Assembly: GCF_035607535.1 (NCBI RefSeq)
Contig: NZ_JAYDZX010000001.1
Span: 372,001-436,000, forward strand
Length of the DNA: 64,000 nucleotides
Direction: 5' to 3'
Origin: Salinimicrobium sp035607535
GTDB lineage: Bacteria > Bacteroidota > Bacteroidia > Flavobacteriales > Flavobacteriaceae
Below, piece after piece: positions 8,760 through 16,667 of the stretch; the stretch's first letter is position 1, and each line of letters opens with the position of its first letter. The notes beneath the pieces are model-generated. The model was given only the letters and a program-made list of their open reading frames with translations. It searched no databases and was not told the DNA's origin. The position numbers were made by a program, and so were the translations under genes.

Positions 8760-9230
8760 CTAACTTCTTTTTACTTGTTCCTTTATTTCCACAACCGGCT
8801 CATCCCTTCTCCTCCTTCCTTCGAGTCCGAAGTCGATTTTATACCATGTTCTTTCATGCAAATAATACAGAAGCATTTTTGTAATCACTTCTGCCAATCC
8901 AATCTTTACTCCAGTTAAAGGGCTTCCGGTGATAATCCAAGCCAGCAGCATGGTATCGACGGTGCCTACTACTCTCCAGGAAATCGTCTTGGCAATATGC
9001 CTTTTTCGGCTGGACCATTTTCCTGCAGGAATTTTTAATTCTCCTTTAAACCATAATCTCTCATGTAAATAGTACAAGATCATTTTGGTAATAACCTCCG
9101 CAAATCCTATTTTCAATCCCGTTGTCGGACTACCGGAAATCAGCCAGGACAATAGAATGGTATCCAGAGTCCCTAGGATCCTCCATGTAACTGTTTTGGC
9201 AATATGTCTTTTATAGGATCTATCCTTCAT
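8760..9230 (-). CDS. Tandem DUF2061 membrane protein
   Basis: A 156-residue protein of two DUF2061 copies. Copy 1 (about 5-64) and copy 2 (about 76-136) share the frame KRHIAKT(V/I)(T/S)WR, a hydrophobic GSP-TTG/LTG turn, and the motif AEVITKM(I/L)LYYLHER. Each copy has two hydrophobic stretches, so the protein likely sits in the inner membrane. The function is not known. In this window it lies inside the sulfate-activation run, overlapping the end of cysQ by 11 bases and followed by cysC. That position suggests a role in sulfate uptake, export of a sulfated product, or support of the PAPS system; this is inference. The basic, charged C-terminus (RRRRDE...) is probably cytoplasmic. Confidence 0.85.
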   Translation of the reverse strand: MKDRSYKRHIAKTVTWRILGTLDTILLSWLISGSPTTGLKIGFAEVITKMILYYLHERLWFKGELKIPAGKWSSRKRHIAKTISWRVVGTVDTMLLAWIITGSPLTGVKIGLAEVITKMLLYYLHERTWYKIDFGLEGRRRRDEPVVEIKEQVKRS

Positions 9231-10020
9231 AAGAAACTACAAAGTTATCGTTTCTTAAATTTTTCCGGTTGTAATGGATGCTCTTACCGGAATGACTGAA
9301 CTTACAGGAAAAACCTACGGCTTCACAAATAGCCTGACCCGCTGCTGTATCCCACTCCATAGTGGGACCGAACCTGGGATAGTAGTGTGCCTCACCTTCT
9401 GCCAGTAAGCAGAACTTAAGGGAGCTGCCTTTGGAAACCACCTGCACCTCCTTCTCTGAAGACCTCAACTCCTCTATAAAGTTCAGAGTTTCCTGATTCA
9501 TATGAGAGCGGCTCCCAACCACTTTTATAGCATTTGATATTACTTCTCGCTGAATTTCTTTCGCAGACATCATAATTTCATTTGCATCTACTGCTTCTGA
9601 AGTTCTATTATATTTAAAAGCTTTTTTCTCTGAAACGAGACTAAAGTAAAGTAGGTTGAGGGCCGGAGCATAAATTACCCCTAGTTCAGGTCTTCCTTCT
9701 AAAACCAAAGCTATATTAACTGTGAATTCCCCGTTGCGCTTTATGAACTCTTTGGTACCATCAAGAGGGTCAACTATCCAGCACTGCTTCCAGTTCTTCC
9801 TCTCTTCAAAAGGTAATTCTGTATTTTCTTCACTAATGACGGGAATACCTGTAGGTTTCAAAAATTCATTAATGATGTCATTAGACCTTTTATCAGCTAT
9901 GGTCAAAGGAGATTTATCAGACTTTATTTCCATCTGAAAATTCTCTCCCTCATAGACATTCATAATCTCTCTCCCGGCTTCAATTGCAGCCTCTATCGCT
10001 GTTGCTAAATGCTTTTTCAT
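9220..10020 (-). CDS. cysQ: 3'(2'),5'-bisphosphate nucleotidase
   Basis: An inositol-monophosphatase-fold enzyme that hydrolyses PAP (3'-phosphoadenosine 5'-phosphate), the product left after PAPS is used by a sulfotransferase or reductase. About 266 residues from the start MKKHLATAIEAAIEAG; an upstream in-frame ATG at 10038 adds six residues that do not fit. Seen: the metal-binding DPLDGTKEFI, the acidic SEENTELPFEER, and MEWDTAAGQAICEA near the C-terminus. It heads the cys run and overlaps the DUF2061 gene by 11 bases. A TATATTTG on the minus strand at 10028-10035 could be a -7 box but would leave almost no leader. Confidence 0.93.
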   Translation of the reverse strand: MKKHLATAIEAAIEAGREIMNVYEGENFQMEIKSDKSPLTIADKRSNDIINEFLKPTGIPVISEENTELPFEERKNWKQCWIVDPLDGTKEFIKRNGEFTVNIALVLEGRPELGVIYAPALNLLYFSLVSEKKAFKYNRTSEAVDANEIMMSAKEIQREVISNAIKVVGSRSHMNQETLNFIEELRSSEKEVQVVSKGSSLKFCLLAEGEAHYYPRFGPTMEWDTAAGQAICEAVGFSCKFSHSGKSIHYNRKNLRNDNFVVSYEG

Positions 10021-10159
10021 CAGTTGCCAAATATACACAGAGAATTAGGAGGTTGAAAATTTACCTCAAAAAAAAAAGAGGCTTCCATCCTTTTTTCGTT
10101 TCAAAGACCGGTAAGCGTCTTAACCTTAAAATCTGAAAATTTTCCTGTTTAAAGAAGAA

Positions 10160-11554
10160 TTAGTTTCCAATAGCATAGAATTCAAATCCGATTTCTTTTT
10201 TGGTCTTCGGCTCGAGTAATCTTCTGCCGTCAAACAAAAAGGCCGGTTTTAGCATTTTATCGTATACTTTTTGCCAGTCAAGCTGCTTAAACTCATCCCA
10301 TTCAGTAAGAACAGCAACGCCATGAGCATCCTCACAGGCTTCCATTGCAGAGTCCACAACTGTAACTGCCTGCCGGTTAGCATCTCCACTACGGCTTCCC
10401 AAGTAATCAAGATCTGAATAGATCTGCTCTTCGGTTACCTTTGGATCGTAAACTACAATTTCCGCCTGTTCATTCAACAGGTAGTCGGCCACGTATATTG
10501 CAGCAGATTCCCTGGTATCATTCGTATCTTTTTTAAATGCCCATCCTAAAATGGCAATTTTCTTACCTGCTACTGTGTTGTACATAGTTTTAACCATATT
10601 CGCAGCAAACCTCTTTTTCTGATGATCGTTCATGATGATCACCTGCTCCCAGTAGTCAGCAACTTCCTGAAGGTTAAAACTTCTGGCAATATACACCAGG
10701 TTCAAAATGTCTTTTTGAAAACAAGAACCTCCAAAACCCACCGAAGCCTTTAAAAACTTGGGTCCTACTCTGCTATCCATACCTACAGCTTTTGCCACCT
10801 CATTTACATCTGCACCTGTTTTTTCACAGAGTTCAGAAATAGCATTTATCGAAGAAACTCTCTGAGCCAGGAAAGCATTGGCTGTTAATTTGGACAATTC
10901 AGAGGACCAAACATTGGTAGTAAGTATTTTCTCTCTTGGCACCCATGAAGCATAAATGTTCACCAAAGCTTCCATAGCCTCTCTTCCTTCTTCCGTCTCA
11001 ACATCTCCTCCAATAAGAACCCTGTCGGGATTCCTTAGATCCTCTACGGCCGTACCTTCTGCGAGAAATTCAGGGTTAGAAAGAATTTGGTATTTCACTC
11101 CGTTCCCAACACTATCTAAAATATCCCTAAGAGCTGCCGCAGTCCGGACAGGCAATGTAGATTTTTCAATTACAATTTTGTCATTTTTGGATACCTCTGC
11201 TATTTGTCTCGCACACAGTTCAATCCACTTCAGGTCGGCCGCCATGCCTTTACCTATTCCATAGGTTTTTGTTGGAGTGTTGACAGAAATGAAGATCATA
11301 TCTGCCTCATCAATTGCCTTATCAACATCTGTCGAAAAGAACAGGTTTCTACCTCTGGCCTCTTTGACTATTTCTGAAAGTCCGGGTTCATAAATGGGAA
11401 TTTTTTCTACATCCGGATCATTCCATTGTTTAATTCTTTTTTCGTTAATATCTACAACGGTTACCTGTACTTTAGGACATTTTTGAGCTATTACTGCCAT
11501 GGTAGGTCCGCCTACGTAACCGGCGCCAATGCAGCAGATGTTTTTTATTTTCAT
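10160..11554 (-). CDS. ugd: UDP-glucose 6-dehydrogenase
   Basis: A 464-residue nucleotide-sugar dehydrogenase that oxidises UDP-glucose twice with NAD to UDP-glucuronate. Seen: the Rossmann GAGYVGGPTMAV (11-22), the aldehyde-stage EKSTLPVRTA, NPEFLAEGTAVEDL, and the catalytic cysteine in GFGGSCFQKD. The length and the insertion pattern match the animal-like Ugd branch (about 460 residues) common in Bacteroidetes rather than the shorter 390-440 residue form. It is isolated by a 121-bp gap from cysQ and by the broken four-helix-bundle gene upstream. UDP-glucuronate would be a precursor for an acidic polysaccharide. Confidence 0.93.
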   Translation of the reverse strand: MKIKNICCIGAGYVGGPTMAVIAQKCPKVQVTVVDINEKRIKQWNDPDVEKIPIYEPGLSEIVKEARGRNLFFSTDVDKAIDEADMIFISVNTPTKTYGIGKGMAADLKWIELCARQIAEVSKNDKIVIEKSTLPVRTAAALRDILDSVGNGVKYQILSNPEFLAEGTAVEDLRNPDRVLIGGDVETEEGREAMEALVNIYASWVPREKILTTNVWSSELSKLTANAFLAQRVSSINAISELCEKTGADVNEVAKAVGMDSRVGPKFLKASVGFGGSCFQKDILNLVYIARSFNLQEVADYWEQVIIMNDHQKKRFAANMVKTMYNTVAGKKIAILGWAFKKDTNDTRESAAIYVADYLLNEQAEIVVYDPKVTEEQIYSDLDYLGSRSGDANRQAVTVVDSAMEACEDAHGVAVLTEWDEFKQLDWQKVYDKMLKPAFLFDGRRLLEPKTKKEIGFEFYAIGN

Positions 11555-11615
11555 GATTCGCTTATTCGTTAAATCACTAAATCGGGAATCGTCAAATTGA
11601 TTTTTCTACCCAATT

Positions 11616-11987
11616 TTACTTTTCATTTTCTTTTCTTAAATATCTGATGTATCCATTTATAATCTGAATACACCTGGTGGTTCTAATTCGAGTCTGTTTT
11701 AAAGTTTCCTCATTGATATGGTCCTACGATCTTGCTTTTAGGGAATGATCCAAAATTTATGCAACGGAACCGCGGGCATTCAACAATAATTTTATGTTCT
11801 CTTTATAATGATATCTTCCCCAACCTTCGGCTATGTTAGCTGTCGCAGATCTGGATGCTCTTAGGATTTGACTGTAAAGCTGAAATTTTTCAGATGCGGG
11901 CAATTTCAGAAGAATATTTTCTTTGACAAAAAATTTCAATTCATGGCACCTCTGCCAACACTCCAGATCCTCAAAATTAGTTGTCAT
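11616..11987 (-). pseudogene. Broken four-helix-bundle (23S rRNA IVS-type) protein
   Basis: The first 76 codons encode an intact start of the four-helix-bundle family related to 23S rRNA intervening-sequence proteins (DLECWQRCHELKFFVKE, ASRSATANIAEGWGRYHYKEN, NARGSV). Reading stops at a TAA just after RGSV, but the same frame continues with ILDHSLKARS, a TAG, then DHINEETLKQTRI and CIQIINGYIRYLRKENEK to a final TAA near 11616. That is the normal C-terminal half of the family. Restored length is about 123 codons, the usual size. Two in-frame stops and no frameshift therefore make it a recent point-mutation pseudogene, unless a short 76-residue product is still used. Such genes are often scattered singly among polysaccharide genes in this phylum. 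Confidence 0.75.
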
Positions 11988-12134
11988 TATTATTCGTTAA
12001 TTCGTGAATCGTTAAATCGTTAAATTGTTAGTTCAGTATTTCGTTATTCGTTACTTCCGATTTCGTCGATTCTCGATTCTCAATTCGCGTTTACCACTTC
12101 CCGTTTCCCGTTTTTCGATTCCCGTTTCCCGAAT
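11988..12134. repeat. Degenerate TTCGTTAA/TCGATTC/CGTTTCCCG microrepeat tract
   Basis: The whole gap between the TviB-like gene and the broken four-helix-bundle gene is low-complexity: units such as ATCGTTAA, TTCGTTA, TCGATTC and CCCGTTTCCCG alternate imperfectly. Similar units occur at 11560-11600 downstream of the pseudogene and at 8641-8710. It looks like an expanded degenerate microsatellite and holds no open frame. Confidence 0.6.
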
Positions 12135-13421
12135 TTATAACTTTTTATCACACCTATCCCCCAATACTCCCTTCACATCATAAACAACCGTCTGTCCATT
12201 CTTCAACTGATCCAGGTCCAGATCCAAAAATTCTCTATGAGCCACAGTTAATACCACAGCCTCAAATTTTTCTTCAGGTAACTCTCTTGTTGTTGTTAAG
12301 CCGTATTCATGCTGTACTTCTTCCGGGTCGGCTAAAGGATCATATATGGTCACATTTGTACCATACTCTTTAAGATTCTTAATAACATCAACTACTTTGG
12401 TGTTCCTTACATCAGGACAATTTTCCTTAAATGTAATTCCGAGTACAAGAATATTAGCACCCTTGACTTTCTGGTCATTCTGGAGCATCAATTTCACAAC
12501 TTCAGAAGCTACATATTGTCCCATAGAATCATTCATTCTTCTTCCTGCAAGAATGATCTCCGGATGGTAACCTATTTCCTGGGCTTTTTGCGCTAAATAA
12601 TAGGGATCTACTCCTATGCAGTGGCCACCTACCAGGCCGGGTTTGAAAGGAAGGAAATTCCATTTTGTTCCGGCAGCCTCAAGCACATCCTGTGTGTCAA
12701 TATTCATCATATTGAAGATCTTGGCCAGTTCATTTACAAAAGCAATATTGATATCCCGTTGAGAATTTTCAATAACTTTAGCCGCTTCGGCTACTTTAAT
12801 AGTGGGAGCTAAATGTGTTCCGGCTTCAATAACCGAGGCGTAAAGCTCATCCACTTTTTTACCAACTTCAGGAGTGGAACCTGCTGTAACTTTCAGAATC
12901 TTTTCTACAGTATGTTCTTTGTCTCCCGGATTTATTCTTTCAGGAGAATAGCCCACGAAGAAATCTTTGTTGAATTTGAGTCCACTGGTCTTTTCCAGTA
13001 CCGGCACGCACTCATCCTCTGTAGCTCCCGGGAAAACTGTAGATTCATATATCACTATATCCCCTCTTTTGAGCACCTTTCCCACCGATTCGCTACTCTT
13101 ATACAAAGGAGTAAGATCAGGTCGGTTATTTTTATCTACAGGAGTTGGCACTGTGATGATATAGTAATTACTCTCTCTAACGTCTTTCAAATTAGCAGTA
13201 CAATATAAGCCCCTGTCGTTTGAGGGAGCATTTAAAAGAACCTTCTTTAAATCCTCGTTTTTGACCTCTAATGTGGTGTCTTTTCCTTGGCTGACTTCCG
13301 CAACACGTTTCTTATTAATATCAAATCCAACAGTTGAATATTTAGTTGCAAATAGTCTTGCCAGCGGCAATCCTACATACCCTAAACCTATGACAGCAAT
13401 TTTAATTCTCTTTGGTTCCAT
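12135..13421 (-). CDS. TviB/WbpA-type UDP-HexNAc 6-dehydrogenase
   Basis: A 428-residue nucleotide-sugar dehydrogenase of the TviB/WbpA/WecC group that oxidises UDP-N-acetylhexosamine to its uronic acid. Seen: the Rossmann GLGYVGLPLARLF (12-24), TVPTPVD, ESTVFPGATED, YSPERINPGDKEH, and the catalytic cysteine in GLVGGHCIGVDPYYL, with the RRMNDSMG region after it. The GHCIGVDP form and the absence of the longer Ugd insertions separate it from ugd at 10160-11554. With the 4-epimerase at 14228-15226 it can supply UDP-GalNAcA, as in the Vi-antigen route (TviB/TviC). The sugar specificity is inferred. Confidence 0.87.
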   Translation of the reverse strand: MEPKRIKIAVIGLGYVGLPLARLFATKYSTVGFDINKKRVAEVSQGKDTTLEVKNEDLKKVLLNAPSNDRGLYCTANLKDVRESNYYIITVPTPVDKNNRPDLTPLYKSSESVGKVLKRGDIVIYESTVFPGATEDECVPVLEKTSGLKFNKDFFVGYSPERINPGDKEHTVEKILKVTAGSTPEVGKKVDELYASVIEAGTHLAPTIKVAEAAKVIENSQRDINIAFVNELAKIFNMMNIDTQDVLEAAGTKWNFLPFKPGLVGGHCIGVDPYYLAQKAQEIGYHPEIILAGRRMNDSMGQYVASEVVKLMLQNDQKVKGANILVLGITFKENCPDVRNTKVVDVIKNLKEYGTNVTIYDPLADPEEVQHEYGLTTTRELPEEKFEAVVLTVAHREFLDLDLDQLKNGQTVVYDVKGVLGDRCDKKL

Positions 13422-13472
13422 TTAATTTCGTACTTAGTACATGCATGTTAAAAATATCTGAAAATACAGTAT

Positions 13473-14186
13473 CTACTTTTGTTTCCAGATGTGGTAGACA
13501 AATCTTATGGGATGTAATTCAAATCCATGTCTTTTAAAGACCGTTAGAGCCGACCTATTTTCGGCTTGTGTTGCGCTTTTATAAAAGGAGCAGCCGCGTT
13601 CAAAAAATATTGAATCTGCGGCACGCATAAGCGCAAAAGAAACCCCTCTACCTTCGGCTTCTTTACTGACCGCAAACAGTGGAGTTTGGCAATCTCCCTC
13701 GTTGATAACCAAAGTAACAAATCCCAGAATTTGATTATTTTCCTCAAATACAATTATATCTGTAGCCATTTTTTTTTCCACAGATTTTTCTAACCAAACT
13801 CTATACAATTCCTCTACCTGTTCCGAAGAAAAATGAGGATCGTGATGATATCTTGAAAAAGCACCGGCACGATGAGCCAGTTCCTCCAATTCCTTTCTTG
13901 TTTCTTTCTCAGTATAAAATCTTACTGAGGGATGATGAGGAAAACTCTGGTCAAGTTTCTTTTTAATGGGTACCTTTTTATTTACAAGGATAAAATTGAG
14001 ATGAGGAAAATTCACTTGTTCTAAAGCAACATCGGTGGTATAATATACCATTTCAAGATCACTTTCTCGAAATTTTTCAAGAACTTCCTCTCTCTTTTCT
14101 CCAGACAAAACATTATCTTCTAACTCCCCAATGTTTCTGTTGAAAAATTTGGAGTCCCACTCCAGCGTTACCAGCGATTTGTTCAT
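13473..14186 (-). CDS. WecD-like GNAT N-acetyltransferase
   Basis: A 237-residue GNAT-fold protein. The N-terminal LEWDSKFFNRNIGEL and the central AFSRYHHDPHFS are features of WecD, which acetylates dTDP-Fuc4N to dTDP-Fuc4NAc. The C-terminal half carries the acetyl-CoA pocket region (FAVSKEAEGRGVSFALM) with the Q/RxxGxG/A-like loop EAEGRGVS. The protein should be cytoplasmic. It would complement the WecE-like transaminase at 2577-3719, about 10 kb away on the same strand. It sits 51 bases upstream of the TviB-like gene and 41 bases downstream of the epimerase, so it is likely co-transcribed with them. Acetylation of another 4-amino sugar is possible. Confidence 0.75.
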   Translation of the reverse strand: MNKSLVTLEWDSKFFNRNIGELEDNVLSGEKREEVLEKFRESDLEMVYYTTDVALEQVNFPHLNFILVNKKVPIKKKLDQSFPHHPSVRFYTEKETRKELEELAHRAGAFSRYHHDPHFSSEQVEELYRVWLEKSVEKKMATDIIVFEENNQILGFVTLVINEGDCQTPLFAVSKEAEGRGVSFALMRAADSIFFERGCSFYKSATQAENRSALTVFKRHGFELHPIRFVYHIWKQK

Positions 14187-14227
14187 TTATGTTATACTTT
14201 TCTTAAAACCGATAGGTAGGTTCAGCA

Positions 14228-15226
14228 CTACCTTAGATTCTCCCAATACCACTCAACAGCCTCTTTTAGACCTTCTTCAATTTTGTGGGTCGGCTGATAA
14301 TTAAGTAGCTCTTTCGCTTTATCTATTGAAGCTAATGAATGAGGAATATCACCAGGACGATTTGGTCCATGCTGCACCTCTACATTCGCAATTTCAGGAT
14401 CAAATTCTGAAAGATATTTTTTAAGAAGCTGTGTAAGCTCCTTAAGATTGGTCCTATCTCCAACTGCGGTGTTATAAACCTGGTTTAAAGCTTCATTATT
14501 AGCTGTGGTCAATGCCAACAAGTTCATCTGGATTACATTGTCTATGTAGGTAAAATCCCTGGAGTAGGTTCCGTCACCATTTATAACCGGACTCTCATGC
14601 TTCATAAACTGAATTACAAACTTCGGGATCACTGCAGCATAGGCACCATGAGGGTCCTGCTTTCTTCCGAAGACATTAAAATATCTCAATCCTATGGTGT
14701 CAATTTCATAAGTCTTATGAAAGATATCAGCATAGAGTTCATTTACATATTTAGTAATAGCGTAGGGTGAAAGAGGCTTTCCAATATTATCTTCTACTTT
14801 TGGCAGTGCTTCAGAATCTCCATAAGTTGAAGAACTTGCAGCATAGACAAAACGTTTTACTCCTTCGTCTTTTGCCGCAACGAGCATATTTACGAATCCT
14901 GAAATATTTACATCATTACTGGTAATAGGATCGTTAATAGATCGTGGCACAGAGCCAAGGGCTGCCTGATGCAGAACATAATCCACTCCTTTTATAGCTT
15001 TTTGGCAATCTTCGAGATTTCGGATATCTCCTTCATGTAAAGTAAAATTAGGATTTTCTTCAAATGCGGAAAGATTCTCTCTTTTTCCTGTAGCGAAGTT
15101 GTCAAGACAAATAACTCTTGCATTTAGGTCTAGAAGAGTTTCACATAAATTGGAGCCAATGAATCCGGCACCACCGGTAACTAATACTTTGGAAGAACTA
15201 AGCAATTCAAATTGTTTGCTGTTCAT
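14228..15226 (-). CDS. UDP-N-acetylglucosamine 4-epimerase (WbpP/TviC-like)
   Basis: A 332-residue extended SDR closely resembling WbpP/TviC/CapI-type C4 epimerases. Seen: VTGGAGFIGSNLCETLL near residue 20, LDNFATGKRENL, HQAALGSVPRSINDP, the serine SSSTYGDSE, YAITK (catalytic YxxxK), RYFNVFGRKQDPHGAYAAVIPKF and RDFTYIDNVI. The segment SVPRSINDP and the RQDP-type motif distinguish this branch from GalE proper. It begins the run epimerase, WecD-like, TviB-like. Together with the TviB-like dehydrogenase it predicts UDP-GalNAcA or a derivative as a surface-sugar precursor. Confidence 0.87.
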   Translation of the reverse strand: MNSKQFELLSSSKVLVTGGAGFIGSNLCETLLDLNARVICLDNFATGKRENLSAFEENPNFTLHEGDIRNLEDCQKAIKGVDYVLHQAALGSVPRSINDPITSNDVNISGFVNMLVAAKDEGVKRFVYAASSSTYGDSEALPKVEDNIGKPLSPYAITKYVNELYADIFHKTYEIDTIGLRYFNVFGRKQDPHGAYAAVIPKFVIQFMKHESPVINGDGTYSRDFTYIDNVIQMNLLALTTANNEALNQVYNTAVGDRTNLKELTQLLKKYLSEFDPEIANVEVQHGPNRPGDIPHSLASIDKAKELLNYQPTHKIEEGLKEAVEWYWENLR

Positions 15227-15311
15227 TAAATAAAATTTGGGTTAATTATAGAATGCCGGCCAAAGGTAAAATATTCAAAGAAGGTAATTATTAATTTCCT
15301 CTTAAAGAAGC

Positions 15312-16325
15312 TCATTTTTCCGGGAATTGGGTGGATTCAAGATGTACCACCTTTGTATCTATGATAGATTTTTCTTTGGGGCCTGTAATTTTTTTATTTA
15401 TTCTTCCAATCAAAATTTCCATGGCCCTCTCTCCTATTTTATGGGGAGTTTGATCCACATAGCTTACAGAAGGGGTAAGGTATTTTGCCAGTCCGCCGCG
15501 AATAAATCCTATAATCTTTACATCTTCAGGTATTCTTAACCCATTCTCATACGCAAGCCTGTAGGTCAACATTGTGCTATCGAAATCACTGCACAATACC
15601 GCTTCTATCTTATCTTCCAATAACATTTTTAACGTTTTTTGGGTCAGGCTTTCCATTTTTGCAGAATTGGCTATGTAAAACTTGTAATCGGTGCCCAGTG
15701 CTTCCTTATAGCCATTAATCCTGGCCTTTCCCACTCCCATATGGTGAATGGAAGTTGCAATTCCTATCCTTTTCACCCCTTTTGCCTGAAGATCCTTCGT
15801 AGCGTCGTAAAATACTTTATGATCATTTATTCCTACTTTATCTACAGGCATATCAAAATCTATTCGATCATACAGCACTACCGGAATATCATACTGAATT
15901 ATACTTTGGATGTGATCAAAATCTTTTTTTCTCTGCGACTCCTCTGCAATGGCTATTAACACTCCATCTACAAAACCTGAAGTTAACATTTCTGCAATAT
16001 GCTTTTCCCTTTCGTGAGACTCATTCGAGATATAGGTTATTACCTGTAAACCCTCCTGTTGTGCCCTTGCCTCCATACCGGAAAGAACTTTTGCAAAAAA
16101 AGAATTTGCAATATTGGGAATAAGAACCCCTATCGTTCCGCTTTTACTACTCTTTAAATTAACAGCCGTTGGATTGGGACGGTACTTATGTAAAGCTGCA
16201 AGTTCCTTTACTCTTTCAATGGTTTTAGGACTAATTTCGGGACTGTCATTTAATGCTTTGGAAACTGTAGAAACGGAAACATTTAGTAATTTAGCCAGTT
16301 CCTTTAAGGTAATTCTGGATTTCAT
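15312..16325 (-). CDS. LacI-family transcriptional regulator
   Basis: A 337-residue regulator: N-terminal helix-turn-helix TLKELAKLLNVSVSTVSKALND (about 6-27) with the hinge helix region RPNPTAVNLKSSKSGTIGVLIP (51-72), followed by a periplasmic-binding-protein-like effector domain (73-335). The effector is not evident. In Bacteroidetes such proteins usually control sugar uptake or use; here it stands alone, 85 bases upstream of the polysaccharide precursor genes and divergent from the genes at 16440 onward. It could control the downstream glycan genes or only itself. The start is supported by the near-consensus -7 box 27 bases upstream. Confidence 0.9.
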   Translation of the reverse strand: MKSRITLKELAKLLNVSVSTVSKALNDSPEISPKTIERVKELAALHKYRPNPTAVNLKSSKSGTIGVLIPNIANSFFAKVLSGMEARAQQEGLQVITYISNESHEREKHIAEMLTSGFVDGVLIAIAEESQRKKDFDHIQSIIQYDIPVVLYDRIDFDMPVDKVGINDHKVFYDATKDLQAKGVKRIGIATSIHHMGVGKARINGYKEALGTDYKFYIANSAKMESLTQKTLKMLLEDKIEAVLCSDFDSTMLTYRLAYENGLRIPEDVKIIGFIRGGLAKYLTPSVSYVDQTPHKIGERAMEILIGRINKKITGPKEKSIIDTKVVHLESTQFPEK

Positions 16326-16351
16326 TTATACTAGAATCTAAGGATTAGACA

Positions 16352-16359
16352 CAAATGTA
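16352..16359 (-). promoter_or_regulatory. Candidate -7 box of the lacI-type gene
   Basis: The minus strand reads TACATTTG, a full match to TAnnTTTG, 27 bases before the regulator's ATG. No TTG is seen at the usual spacing. The perfect 8-bp palindrome TGACGTCA lies at 16380-16387, about where a -33 region or operator would sit; it may be an autoregulatory site or chance. Confidence 0.45.
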
Positions 16360-16439
16360 CTAAAGAGTGGGTAATCTACTGACGTCAGACTTTAAACTTC
16401 TTTAATAAATCATTAATTTTTGAAAAAAAGCAGAAAAAA

Positions 16440-16589
16440 ATGAAATTTCTAGGCAGCTCCTGGTTTTATATTATTGCGGCAATCATAACAATAATAGGTT
16501 TGGTTACGGGATGGTACTTCTTTTTTCTGCTCGTTATCCCTTTCGGCTTATTCGACTTTGGAAAAAAGGACAAGGAAGATCGAAGTTAA
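16440..16589 (+). CDS. Small membrane protein, 49 residues
   Basis: A short frame encoding 49 residues. It starts MKFLGSSWFYIIAA, continues through a long hydrophobic stretch (about residues 8-41, with an internal TGWYFFF that could break it into two segments), and ends in a charged cytoplasmic-type tail (DFGKKDKEDRS). The hydrophobic-then-basic layout, ATG start and 115-bp distance from the divergent lacI gene support a real gene, but no family is recognised. It could be a single- or double-pass inner-membrane microprotein. Confidence 0.55.
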   Translation: MKFLGSSWFYIIAAIITIIGLVTGWYFFFLLVIPFGLFDFGKKDKEDRS

Positions 16590-16667
16590 ATAATTATTAA
16601 AGAACGGCGGTTACCTTGTATAGACGCTTTGACAAGCGTAATTTATACCAAATCAAAACTAACAACA

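Noticed and set aside
16380..16387. TGACGTCA as a firm operator
   Set aside because: Eight bases can occur by chance; kept only as a note with the regulator's promoter.
16629..16667. TTG start for the 107-residue protein
   Set aside because: The segment covers a small hairpin and the family-like sequence begins at the ATG at 16668.
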